From Pseudorhizobium pelagicum (GTDB taxonomy: Bacteria; Pseudomonadota; Alphaproteobacteria; Rhizobiales; Rhizobiaceae), in assembly GCA_000722615.1 (NCBI GenBank), contig JOKI01000016.1, forward strand, positions 42,627 through 106,626: DNA of 64,000 nt, written 5' to 3'. The position numbers and the translations under genes are program-made. The notes beneath the pieces are model-generated. The model had not been told where the DNA came from. It ran no database searches and was given only the letters and a program-made list of their open reading frames with translations. Shown here in pieces: positions 50,836 to 58,962 of this stretch. Every line of letters begins with the position of its first letter. The stretch's first letter is position 1.

Positions 50836-53018
50836 CGGTCGCCTCCCTGCTTCACTGGCCTGTCGCCGCCTTGCCGACGCACGAAGTATGCAAGGCCGCG
50901 ACTTGTCTGGTAAAGCGCCATGCTGAGGAACATCAGGCTGCCTTTGACGATGCCGGGGTTCTTGCGTCGCGATTCCTGAAACTGCGACCATTGCCGGGAA
51001 TTGGCAAAGATCAGGTCGGCAATCCACCGGTGGTCCAGGGGGCCCGCCGGCTGATACTGAACCCCGATCACGGTGAGGTCCCCCGAGGGCTCGAAGCTGC
51101 GGATGGTGATCGGCAGGGTCTCCATGCGTGTCATCCCATGCGGCTGAAACCGCAACAGCGCAGTCTTGCCTCTGCTCAGGCCATGGACCTGCCTGGAAAA
51201 GATGTGGACCTGCGCGCCACCCACCGAGACATCCTCGATGGAGGCCGCAAGCGGCCGATCGTCGACCATAACCTCACAGCGCCGCTGCAGCCTGACCCGA
51301 CGCGAGGCTGCGCGTTCGCCGCGCTCTGCCACCACCCCGAGGGCGCAGCCGGCCAAGATGAGGTTGAGGATGTTCCAGCCGGTGACAACGAGGGTGATGT
51401 CGGCCTTGTAGGGCTCCGTGTAGATCCGATAGATGCCAAAGCCCGTCACGATCACCAGGATCGCGAAGATGACGAAGAAGGGGCGACTGATTTCGGAAAG
51501 ACGGCTGACCGCGATCGACTCGTCCTTTGCCGTCACCTTGAAGGTCGGCTTGCGCGGGTTGATCATCACCGAGATGACTGCCGGTAGCAGATGGACCGTC
51601 TGTACATATTCGTAAAGTTCGGAGATCCACGGCCAGCGGAAGGAGCCGTAGAGGTAGTTCTGCATCATCAGGTTCACGATCAGATAGGATAGCGTATAGG
51701 CCAGGAAATCGCCCCCCGAGGCGACAAAGATCTGCAGGTCGAAGAGCAGGTAGAACAATGGCGCAAACAAAAAAGTGGCGCGGGTGAAGGGAAACAGCCA
51801 GAAGAGCGTCGAGGACATGTAGCAGAGCCGCTGCGGCAGGGTCAGGCCGCGCTTGAAGAGCGGGAAGCGGAAGTGCAGAATCTGCATCATGCCCTGCGCC
51901 CAACGGCTGCGTTGGCCGATGAAGCTGGCAAAGGTGGCGGGCTGCAGCCCGGCAATCAGCGGCTTGTCGACATAGACGCTGTTCCAGCCTGCACTGTGAA
52001 GCGCCAGCGCCGTTTCGCAATCCTCGGTGATGCTGAGGCCGGAAAAGCCACCCGTCTGCTCCAGCGCCCGCCGGCTCAGCACCGCCGCCGACCCGCAGAA
52101 GAAGGCCGCATTCCACTTGTCGAGGCCTCGCTGGATGACACCGTAGAACATCTCGTTCTCGCTCGGCATGGTATCGAAGGTGCGCAGATTGCGTTCCAGC
52201 GGGTCCGGATTGATGAAGAAGTGCGGTGTCTGGACGAGGAACAGCTTCGGGTCCTCGGCGAAATAGCCGACCGTCTCGCGCAGGAAGTCGCGAGCGGGTG
52301 CGTGGTCAGCGTCGAACACGGCGACGAGTTCGCCGCTGGAATGCGCTAGGCCGTTATTCAGGTTGCCGGCCTTGGCGTGCTCGTTGCGCTCGCGGGTGAG
52401 ATAGTTGGCGCCCAGGATCTGGCAAAGTTGTGCAAGCTGATGATGCCGCTCGCGCGCGGCTTCGGCCGATGCGACATCTGCCGAGCTGCGTTTCTGCACG
52501 GTTCCGCCGTCGTCGAGCAGCCAGATATGCAGCTTCTCGGCCGGATAATCCATGGCCTTGGCAGCGGCCAGCGTGTTGGCCAGCAGGTTTGCATCCTCGT
52601 TGTAGGTCGGGATGAAGACATCGACATCCGGCAGGTCTTCGGTGGCATCCGTCCGCGACGGGCGCGGCGGCAGGGGCATTGCCACGATGAACAGGCTGAG
52701 CGCGAGCATCAGCACGTTGTACATTTCTGCCAGATAGAGGATCATTCCGGGAACGAAATCCTGGATCTGGTCGATCGGTGGCAGTGTTTCGGTGGTGCGC
52801 CAGTAGACGTAGCGCAGCACGATACCGGTTCCAAGCGCCAGCGACACGAGGCGCCATGTCCCCTGCGCATTGAGGATCTTGATCGTGCCCATCAGCGTCA
52901 CGACGCTGATGCCCGCAATCAACTGAGCCTGGAGGCTGACGGGCAGGGTAATCAGGGCGATCTCGAGGATCGCCACGATTGCCCATAAAAATACGCTACG
53001 CGCTTTGTGCATCGACAT
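50832..53018 (-). CDS. bcsA: Cellulose synthase catalytic subunit (GT2) with PilZ domain
   Basis: 728-residue inner-membrane glucosyltransferase that polymerises UDP-glucose into beta-1,4-glucan and exports it. All catalytic motifs are present: DDG 169-171, DAD 236-238, TED 331-333 and QRSRW 369-373. Membrane helices flank the GT domain. The C-terminal PilZ domain has an arginine cluster (ASRRVRLQRR, 571-580) and DVSVGG (DxSxxG, 596-601), so it should be activated by c-di-GMP. It lies between bcsN and bcsB, with a 3-base overlap with bcsB. Confidence 0.96.
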   Translation of the reverse strand: MSMHKARSVFLWAIVAILEIALITLPVSLQAQLIAGISVVTLMGTIKILNAQGTWRLVSLALGTGIVLRYVYWRTTETLPPIDQIQDFVPGMILYLAEMYNVLMLALSLFIVAMPLPPRPSRTDATEDLPDVDVFIPTYNEDANLLANTLAAAKAMDYPAEKLHIWLLDDGGTVQKRSSADVASAEAARERHHQLAQLCQILGANYLTRERNEHAKAGNLNNGLAHSSGELVAVFDADHAPARDFLRETVGYFAEDPKLFLVQTPHFFINPDPLERNLRTFDTMPSENEMFYGVIQRGLDKWNAAFFCGSAAVLSRRALEQTGGFSGLSITEDCETALALHSAGWNSVYVDKPLIAGLQPATFASFIGQRSRWAQGMMQILHFRFPLFKRGLTLPQRLCYMSSTLFWLFPFTRATFLFAPLFYLLFDLQIFVASGGDFLAYTLSYLIVNLMMQNYLYGSFRWPWISELYEYVQTVHLLPAVISVMINPRKPTFKVTAKDESIAVSRLSEISRPFFVIFAILVIVTGFGIYRIYTEPYKADITLVVTGWNILNLILAGCALGVVAERGERAASRRVRLQRRCEVMVDDRPLAASIEDVSVGGAQVHIFSRQVHGLSRGKTALLRFQPHGMTRMETLPITIRSFEPSGDLTVIGVQYQPAGPLDHRWIADLIFANSRQWSQFQESRRKNPGIVKGSLMFLSMALYQTSRGLAYFVRRQGGDRPVKQGGDR

Positions 53019-53082
53019 CCTTCGGCGCCAAGGAGCCGGCCGCAGGTGCGACCGGAAATACGCCTTTTGTTGACGCCCGCCA

Positions 53083-54054
53083 TCATGGTCGGGACGTTGA
53101 GATCGTCTCTGGCGAAGGCACCGTGACTGCAGGGCGCTTCACTGTCTCGTTCGGTTGTGCAGACGCCGAAGGATCAGCGGCTGCTTGTCTTGCGACCTGA
53201 TCGGGACTCGGCACGCTTGGCCCCCTCGCTTGCGCTGGGCCCTTTGGCGCCGGCTGCGACGGCCTGGCTGAGCGGCGCGACGGATGACTTGTCATGGCCG
53301 CGGTGCGCCGCGGATCAATCCCGCCGGCGTAACCCATCGACAGGCCACCCAGGGCCGCGCTATCTGCGGGATAGATTGGGTAGCCCGTCTTGCCCAGGCG
53401 ACTGTCGGCACGATTGGGTTCGCCGAATGGATCCCATGCCGGTCCGTCGAAGGTGCCGGTGATCGTGTAGCCGTAGACGGCGCTCAAAAGCTGCTGCTCG
53501 CCGGCGAAGGCATCACAAAGCCGCCACCGGACCTGGATCATGCCGAAGTTGCGCCCGATCCCCTGCGAGGTCGTTCCGGCACGAATTTGCTGCCAGGCAT
53601 AGATGCAGGTGTCGCCAAAGGCGCTGCGTCCCGCGGCATAGGCGAAGGGGCCATAGGTGTTCTGCAGAAAGGCGTTACGCCGCGAAAGCCGTACGCTCGG
53701 GATTGCCGCCGCCGCTTCCCGCAGGATCTCCCGTTCGTCGATTGTCCTGAACGCTGCTGACGGGCCAGAGGACATATCGGCGCCGTAGAACTCGATCTTC
53801 AGATGATTCTGGCCACTGACGCGTGCGGTGGTGGCGAGAGAAATGGTCTGCTCGAGACCATTGCCGCGCGAACGCTCGACCACGCCGATGATAGCCGGAC
53901 CGCCTGGCGGCGGCAGCGCAAGCGCCCTTTCGTCGGCCACCAACGAGGGAGATGGAGGCCGTGTGACGGTCCCGGTGGAACTGCATCCGGTCCCGACCGA
54001 TCCGATGATCACTCCTGTGAAAACACGCAACATCCAGGTTCTCGCAGCCGACAC
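53083..54054 (-). CDS. bcsN: Cellulose biosynthesis lipoprotein BcsN
   Basis: 323 residues. An N-terminal lipobox (IGSVGTGC) predicts lipid anchoring; the conserved body runs through NHLKIEFYGAD, SRRNAFLQNTYGPFAYA and TCIYAWQQIRA, and the tail from about 245 is proline- and serine-rich and probably unstructured. BcsN marks the alphaproteobacterial type of bcs operon; its exact role is not established. First gene of the operon, 64 bases before bcsA. Confidence 0.87.
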   Translation of the reverse strand: MSAARTWMLRVFTGVIIGSVGTGCSSTGTVTRPPSPSLVADERALALPPPGGPAIIGVVERSRGNGLEQTISLATTARVSGQNHLKIEFYGADMSSGPSAAFRTIDEREILREAAAAIPSVRLSRRNAFLQNTYGPFAYAAGRSAFGDTCIYAWQQIRAGTTSQGIGRNFGMIQVRWRLCDAFAGEQQLLSAVYGYTITGTFDGPAWDPFGEPNRADSRLGKTGYPIYPADSAALGGLSMGYAGGIDPRRTAAMTSHPSRRSARPSQPAPKGPAQARGPSVPSPDQVARQAAADPSASAQPNETVKRPAVTVPSPETISTSRP

Positions 54055-54650
54055 GACACCGCCCTTCTCTTCTACCTTGGGAAAAGACGTGGCAAATCAA
54101 TACGAAACCCGCCCGATCTGAACATTAGCCCCAGCTATCATTAATGGATTGTTAAAAAGCGGCGCTTCTGCCCGAATCGGGCGTCAATGCGGGGCAAAAA
54201 GGGGCGTGCCAGAAAGAGCGCGGGATCGACCAACGGTCCTGCGGCGGCGGCGGACGATCTGCTGCTGCAGCGTGCTGCCACACGGCGGAAAGCCCAGCCG
54301 CGCCGCAGGGTCGCGGACCTGTGCTCAGGGAGATCGGGTGCCGGCAAGTACCGGTTGGCCATCACGAGTCGGCACTCAGCCGTGAGCAGGAGGCTTTCGG
54401 GCGCTATGCCCCGATCCTGAAGCCAGCGGCAAGGGCGATTTCGGAAGACCTCGATCGCCTGTCGAACCAGCCTGTCATCTAACCGGTGGCCTGCGCCGCA
54501 GGCGCGGGACAGCGCCACGGGCGGCGGACTGAGCTTGGCTCGGGGGCGATGGTGCGCAAAGGTCCGCCGGCAGGCTGTGCATCCTGCGTGCAGGGTCATC
54601 GTTGCCGGCAGTTGGACCTGATTTCAGCGACAGCGGCGCGCTCGCTCTCC
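54055..54650. other. Gap upstream of bcsN
   Basis: About 600 bases holding the bcs promoter (minus strand, left end, where the sequence becomes AT-richer around 54140-54160). Both strands have open frames. A plus-strand frame from about 54294 to the stop at 54480-54482 ends ALSREQEAFGRYAPILKPAA then RAISEDLDRL and looks like the C-terminus of a regulator, possibly IclR-like, but it has no start. The minus-strand 152-codon frame over the same bases is equally open, so I assign neither. Confidence 0.4.
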
Positions 54651-54881
54651 TCAGAGCATCCCGGTAAACAGCTTGCTGCTCGCAAGCAGAAAGGCTGCAT
54701 CAGCAAGCTGCTGCGGATCTTCCATGCCCTTCTCGTAGAGCAGCGACAGGATGGGCAGGATCACGTCGTGGTCTAAGCTCGAGGCGACATCGGGACCGGC
54801 CGTGACAAGATCCAGTGCGGACCGGACAGCGTCAACATATTCGAGAACGGGGATGCTACCCCGACCGTTGCTATCTGCCAT
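54651..54881 (-). CDS. Small helical protein, unknown (76 residues)
   Basis: ATG 54879-54881 is preceded by GGGAGGATGG, an excellent ribosome site. The protein starts MADSNGRGSIPVLEYVDAVR and continues with helical segments (ALDLVTAGPD, ILPILSLLYEKGM, LADAAFLLASSKLF). Acidic, soluble, no membrane helix. I do not recognise the family. It reads as a normal small gene standing alone next to relics. Confidence 0.6.
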   Translation of the reverse strand: MADSNGRGSIPVLEYVDAVRSALDLVTAGPDVASSLDHDVILPILSLLYEKGMEDPQQLADAAFLLASSKLFTGML

Positions 54882-55070
54882 GAAACCATCCTCCCGACAC
54901 AACCGAGATAGGATGCCTGCTGACCCACCGCCAGAGGCGGCGACCATGTTTTAAGCCTTCATTGCCGGCCGCGCGATGCCTGCCTCCCGAGTTCGGGACG
55001 ATCGGCGAGCAAACGCGGGGAGCAGGCGGCAGGCGCTGGTCGTGGCGTCCACGTTGCAGCGGTCCCGTAA

Positions 55071-55144
55071 TTTTTCGCCTGCCGCGGGAGCGTGGGACCA
55101 TTGATTATGGCGATTTTGCTTGAGCGAACGGATCTTACGACGCG
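55071..55144 (+). pseudogene. Relic of a ParE toxin C-terminus
   Basis: These 74 bases align with the last third of the parE gene at 33481-33555: both read TTTTT-GCCTGCCGCG, then ATTGAT and GAGCGAA-GGATCT with ACGACGCG or ATGACGCG. Translated, PLIMAILLERTDLTTR matches ALIVAILPERMDLMTR. Neither the toxin start nor an antitoxin lies nearby. Confidence 0.6.
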
Positions 55145-55226
55145 CCCGCCGATAGGCTTCTCGCCCGACGTTGCCAGCTGCAACAAGACAGTTGGTGGAT
55201 CACGCAGGCTGGCCAGGCTGTTGCCG

Positions 55227-55500
55227 TCACCATCCCTTGACGCCCGCGGCGATCGTCACGGCCTCCGTCATCTTTTTCTGGAAGACCGGACAGGCGACCG
55301 CAACTGGCATGGCCGCTGGCAGCGCGACAAACATCAGCCGGGCATAGACGACGCCAAAGGCATCATTCACCTGAGTGAGGTCGACAGGTACTGTCAGCCT
55401 ATCTTCCGGCGTGACCACCAGGAAGGGTCGAACGAACTGGTCCCACGCCATGAGGAAGGTGATGATGGCCAGTGTCGCGCCAAGCGCGCGGTGACAGGTC
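55227..55500 (-). pseudogene. Sugar ABC permease (MalG type), C-terminal fragment
   Basis: The minus strand encodes CHRALGATLAIITFLMAWDQ, then FVRPFLVVTPEDRLTVPVDL and a last membrane helix up to KKMTEAVTIAAGVKG, the characteristic end of MalG-family permeases. The first two thirds, with the EAA loop, are missing; upstream the frame meets a stop at about 55497. No partner permease or ATPase is nearby. Clearly a 5'-truncated relic. Confidence 0.72.
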
Positions 55501-55549
55501 CGTTAGACAGGGGCTTGCTGATGATGCCCCTTGCCGATGCCTCCGCCTG

Positions 55550-55895
55550 TTATTTCACGACCATGTCCAGTCCATTGAAGATTGCAGCAGCCGTTTCCCG
55601 GATCAGCCGAGCATAATTGGTGTGATCCTCTTCGTTGTAGCGATACGGGGGAATGCTGATGCTCACTCCGGCGACCGGTTCCCCCGATCGGTCGTAGATC
55701 ATGCTTCCGAAGCAGCGGATATCGAGCTCATTCTCTTCATGATCGTAGGAGTAGCCGCGCTCGCGCGTCTTGCGGATTTCCTCGGCAAAGGCTGCGGGAT
55801 CGGTGAAGGTATACCGGGTGAAGCGCGGCAGCTCCAGCGTCGAAATGATCTGTCGTGCCCGTTCCTCCGGAAGCGCCGCGAGATAGGCATTGCCG
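55550..55895 (-). pseudogene. IclR-family regulator, C-terminal fragment
   Basis: Reading the minus strand from about 55895 to the TAA at 55550-55552 gives GNAYLAALPEERARQIISTL, ending with ARLIRETAAAIFNGLDM. This is the second half of an IclR effector domain (the GKAYLAALP and SMIYDRSGEPVAGVSISIP motifs). The DNA-binding domain and half of the effector domain are absent; a stop lies two codons before the homology starts. It has no start codon, so gene finders may miss it. Confidence 0.75.
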
Positions 55896-55914
55896 CTTCA
55901 GCGGGCAAGCTCGG

Positions 55915-57570
55915 TTAAACCTCGCCGGATGGCGCACTCGGTTCGGGTAAAAAAATCAGTTGAAAGGCGATTCCCTCAGGCCGATAGTCCAGTCTGGTCT
56001 CGGCCCTCGCCTTGGACGGAAAGGCTCTTTCGATGAGGACGGAGCCAAAGCCTCGCCTCGTCGGTGCCGACACGCGCGGTCCGCCCCTCTCTGTCCAGTC
56101 CAGTATGACGTTGCGGCCATCGCACTTCCACTGAACCTCGACCCGCCCATGTTGGCTGCCCAGGCTGCCGTACTTGGTGGCATTGGTTGCCAGTTCGTGG
56201 ATCACCAGCGACAGCGGCAAGGCGACGTCGGCTTCAAGCATCACCGGCGGTCCCTCCACATGGATGCGATCCTCATCGGGGTCTATGTGAGCCCGCAGTG
56301 CCGCCGAGACGACGTCGGCGACAGATGAGGAGGAAGTCTCTCTCGAGAGGATAAGGTCGTAGGTCGAGGCAAGCGCCGCCAGCCGCTGCGAAAATGACTT
56401 GTAGCGCGCCGGATCGGCGCGACCGAACGTCTGGCTGGCGATGGCTTGCACCAGCGAAAAGCCATTCTTGACGCGATGTGCCAGTTCTCCGACCAGCAGG
56501 CGTCTCTCCTCCTCCGCCTCCTCACTGCGGCGACGGCGATCCTCAAGCTCGTCAAGGAGCCGGTCCAGCGTCGCACCGACATTGGCCAGCGCGTCACCGG
56601 TCCTCATGCCCGTCCTTGCCGTTGCGTCACCCTCCCGCCATCGGTCCATGACACCTGAAATCCGGCCGATAGGTCTGAGGATGAATCGGTCGCCGATCAA
56701 GATCGCCATGACGAATGCCGCAAGTGCTCCGCCGCAGATCGCCAGAGCATTCATCAGCGTTGCCCGGTTCAAGGAACCGAAGGCTTCTTCACGCGAGAAG
56801 CCCGCGCTGACATAGAGCGGACTGGAAGGGAGCGCTATGGGGCGATAGGCCAGAATCCTTTCTGTTCCGTCCTGGCTTTTGACCGTGGTGACTCCGGGAC
56901 GCGTGGCGTGGATGAGCGCCCGATACTCATCGGGGATGACCGTGCCGACGAACCGTTCCGGCAGGGGAACCCGCGCAAGGATGGCCCCCTTGCCGTCGGC
57001 GATCGTCACGGCGTTGCCTGGGGAAACGCCCCGTTCGGTGAGGCGGCTTTGCAGCCAGTCGAGGCGAATCCCCGAAACGACAACGGCTCGGACACTGCCT
57101 GCTTCAAGCAACGGCATGGCGAGCGGAAGGACGGCCGCTCCGGAGATGCGGCTCGACGTGTAGGTGCCGACGACGAAGTCCTTGGTTGCCACCGCCTGTT
57201 GGAAATAGGCGCGATCGGCAAAACGCGTCCCGCTGGCGGGGTCGAGGCTGCTGCAGATAGCATTGCCGTCCAGGTCGACCACGAAAATGGCGCGGATGTT
57301 GTCAACCCTGTCGGCGACTGAGCGAAGGGCGCGTTTACATTCCGGCACGTCGAGGTCAAGGACCGAAGGCATCGCCGTGACGGAGACCAGCAGGGCATGA
57401 ACACCCTCGATAATGCGCTCGACCTCCGAGGCTGCCTGTCGTGCGGCCTGGGACGCGGAATCATGGATCTCCTGGCTTCGCTGCTCGCGAAGCGCATATT
57501 CGTTGTACGCCAGCATTGCCACGACCGGCGCAAGTGCCGCAAGCGCTACGGCGACCAACTTCTGCCGCAT
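55915..57570 (-). CDS. Cache-HAMP-HWE sensor histidine kinase
   Basis: 551 residues. Membrane helices at about 5-23 and 272-294 bracket a periplasmic double-Cache sensor (VVDLDGNAICSSLDPASGTR, RAYFQQAVATKDFVVGTY). A HAMP region follows, then an HWE-type kinase core: phospho-acceptor histidine H365 in GELAHRVKNGFSLVQAIASQ, N-box HELATNATKYG (N463) and the W-x-E signature in DWTERGG (492-494). No response regulator gene is adjacent, as is common for HWE kinases feeding the general stress response (inference). A small unknown gene lies 25 bases upstream. Confidence 0.92.
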   Translation of the reverse strand: MRQKLVAVALAALAPVVAMLAYNEYALREQRSQEIHDSASQAARQAASEVERIIEGVHALLVSVTAMPSVLDLDVPECKRALRSVADRVDNIRAIFVVDLDGNAICSSLDPASGTRFADRAYFQQAVATKDFVVGTYTSSRISGAAVLPLAMPLLEAGSVRAVVVSGIRLDWLQSRLTERGVSPGNAVTIADGKGAILARVPLPERFVGTVIPDEYRALIHATRPGVTTVKSQDGTERILAYRPIALPSSPLYVSAGFSREEAFGSLNRATLMNALAICGGALAAFVMAILIGDRFILRPIGRISGVMDRWREGDATARTGMRTGDALANVGATLDRLLDELEDRRRRSEEAEEERRLLVGELAHRVKNGFSLVQAIASQTFGRADPARYKSFSQRLAALASTYDLILSRETSSSSVADVVSAALRAHIDPDEDRIHVEGPPVMLEADVALPLSLVIHELATNATKYGSLGSQHGRVEVQWKCDGRNVILDWTERGGPRVSAPTRRGFGSVLIERAFPSKARAETRLDYRPEGIAFQLIFLPEPSAPSGEV

Positions 57571-57595
57571 GGATGTCCTCCCTCACTCCCGCTAC

Positions 57596-57973
57596 CTAGC
57601 ACGAGATCTTGCCTTGGGCTATTGCATAGCAGGCAATGGCCCGCCGGAAGAAGTCACGGCTCAACTCGGCCTCGGCTGGCCCCACGCGGTCTAGTTCGGA
57701 ACGCAGAGTCCCGGCGAAGGAGCGGAAGTCGCAGTTGCCGTGCAGCCTGATCACCCGGCATGGGCAAAGTTCTCCGGCAGCGGCGCTGTCGGACACGAGG
57801 CCCCAGTCAAGATTGAGCCATTCCGCGACACTGGGCACGGAGAGCGCGGCGGCAAGATCGGGTGACGGCAGCTTCGTTGGTGATCGCCCGGAATCCCTTG
57901 ATGCCGGATGGCGCTGCGCAAGCGCGTAAGCGCCCTTGCTGAAAGACCGGAACCGGACGGCTGTGCATGCCAC
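57596..57973 (-). CDS. Unknown protein upstream of the HWE kinase
   Basis: A 125-codon frame from GTG 57973 whose second half looks truly coding: third positions are G/C-rich and the sequence VAEWLNLDWGLVSDSAAAG, then CDFRSFAGTLRSELDRVG and SRDFFRRAIACYAIAQG, is protein-like. It ends 25 bases before the kinase ATG, so they may be co-transcribed. No ribosome site supports the GTG, so the true start may lie further in or the gene may be 5'-truncated. Family not recognised. Confidence 0.42.
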   Translation of the reverse strand: MACTAVRFRSFSKGAYALAQRHPASRDSGRSPTKLPSPDLAAALSVPSVAEWLNLDWGLVSDSAAAGELCPCRVIRLHGNCDFRSFAGTLRSELDRVGPAEAELSRDFFRRAIACYAIAQGKISC

Positions 57974-58274
57974 ACCGGGATTCTCTGGTGGTCCTTAATA
58001 TCTATGTTGACGGTTCTTCAGCCCCGCCTCTTCAGAGGCGTTCTCGGGCGGCAGCAAACCTCAATTGGGTGTCTCACGGGTATCGCCCGTCGCGCGATGC
58101 CCGTGCGTCCTTGGTCGACAATAGATCCGGCACGACGCCATGGTCTGGCATGAAACCGTCGCCAGCTCCGCAACCTCCCGACTCAACACCCGATATGCTG
58201 TCGGGGCCCGAGATACATATTAAGATCTTCTTCAAAAGAATATGCAAAAGTTTCGGACATGGAGGAGAAAACAC
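57974..58274. other. Gap between divergent sensor genes
   Basis: About 300 bases that should contain the promoters of the kinase unit (left) and the Cache/chemoreceptor unit (right). The stretch just before 58275 is AT-richer (around 58215-58250). No coding feature seen. Confidence 0.4.
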
Positions 58275-58883
58275 ATGGTCTTATCTCGCGCTCTACTTGC
58301 TGCCGCCTTGATCGCGGCTATGGGTCATACCGCACGCGCCGAGCCATCCCCACCGGACAGTGCGCTCATCACGGCGCAAGTTCTTCAGGAGATCAACGAC
58401 TGGATTAATACCGATATCGTCCGTGTCAGCATCGTCGCGCAGAACAAGCGTTATGATCATCCCGGCGCGGCGTCGATTGCAGCGCTCGACAGCCAGTGGG
58501 TCAAGGAGCGCGAGAATCCGGACAAGCCTCTGATCGCAGCCACGCTGTCAAACCCTCTGTCGGTCTATCTTTCGCGGATGCAAGGGAAATCGCTTGGGCT
58601 TTACCCGGAGATCTTCGTCATGGACCAAAATGGCCTCAACGTCGGCCAAAGCTCCATCACCAGCGACTTCTGGCAAGGCGATGAGGACAAGTTTCTGAAG
58701 ACTTTCGAGGTTTCTGCCGATGCTGTGTTTATCGACGAGGCCGAGTACGACAGCGAGTTCGGCATCTGGCGGACGCAGGTGAGCATGACTGTCAACGATG
58801 CCGATGGCGGCCAAAAGATCGGCGCCGTGACGGTGGAACTCAATCTGACGGAACTGGAGCGCCGTGCCGCATCCGGCACGTGA
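58275..58883 (+). CDS. Secreted Cache-like sensor protein
   Basis: 202 residues with a clear signal peptide ([20 protein letters not shown]). The rest resembles a single periplasmic Cache/PDC sensor domain: an N-terminal long helix ([20 protein letters not shown]), then [17 protein letters not shown] and [14 protein letters not shown], the usual Cache strand-helix segment, and ending [14 protein letters not shown]. There is no membrane helix or signalling domain, so it is a free periplasmic sensor. ATG 58275 follows GGAGGA. A chemoreceptor gene starts about 80 bases downstream on the same strand and is its likely partner. Confidence 0.8.
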   Translation: MVLSRALLAAALIAAMGHTARAEPSPPDSALITAQVLQEINDWINTDIVRVSIVAQNKRYDHPGAASIAALDSQWVKERENPDKPLIAATLSNPLSVYLSRMQGKSLGLYPEIFVMDQNGLNVGQSSITSDFWQGDEDKFLKTFEVSADAVFIDEAEYDSEFGIWRTQVSMTVNDADGGQKIGAVTVELNLTELERRAASGT

Positions 58884-58962
58884 AGCTGGTCGGTTTACCG
58901 CACGTTCAAGCATGCTTGGACGGTTTCACGCCAAGCAGAACAACCCCGATAGGACTTCAATC

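Noticed and set aside
50836-51027. N-terminal extension of BcsB into bcsA
   Set aside because: A signal peptide directly follows ATG 50835, which also has a good ribosome site.
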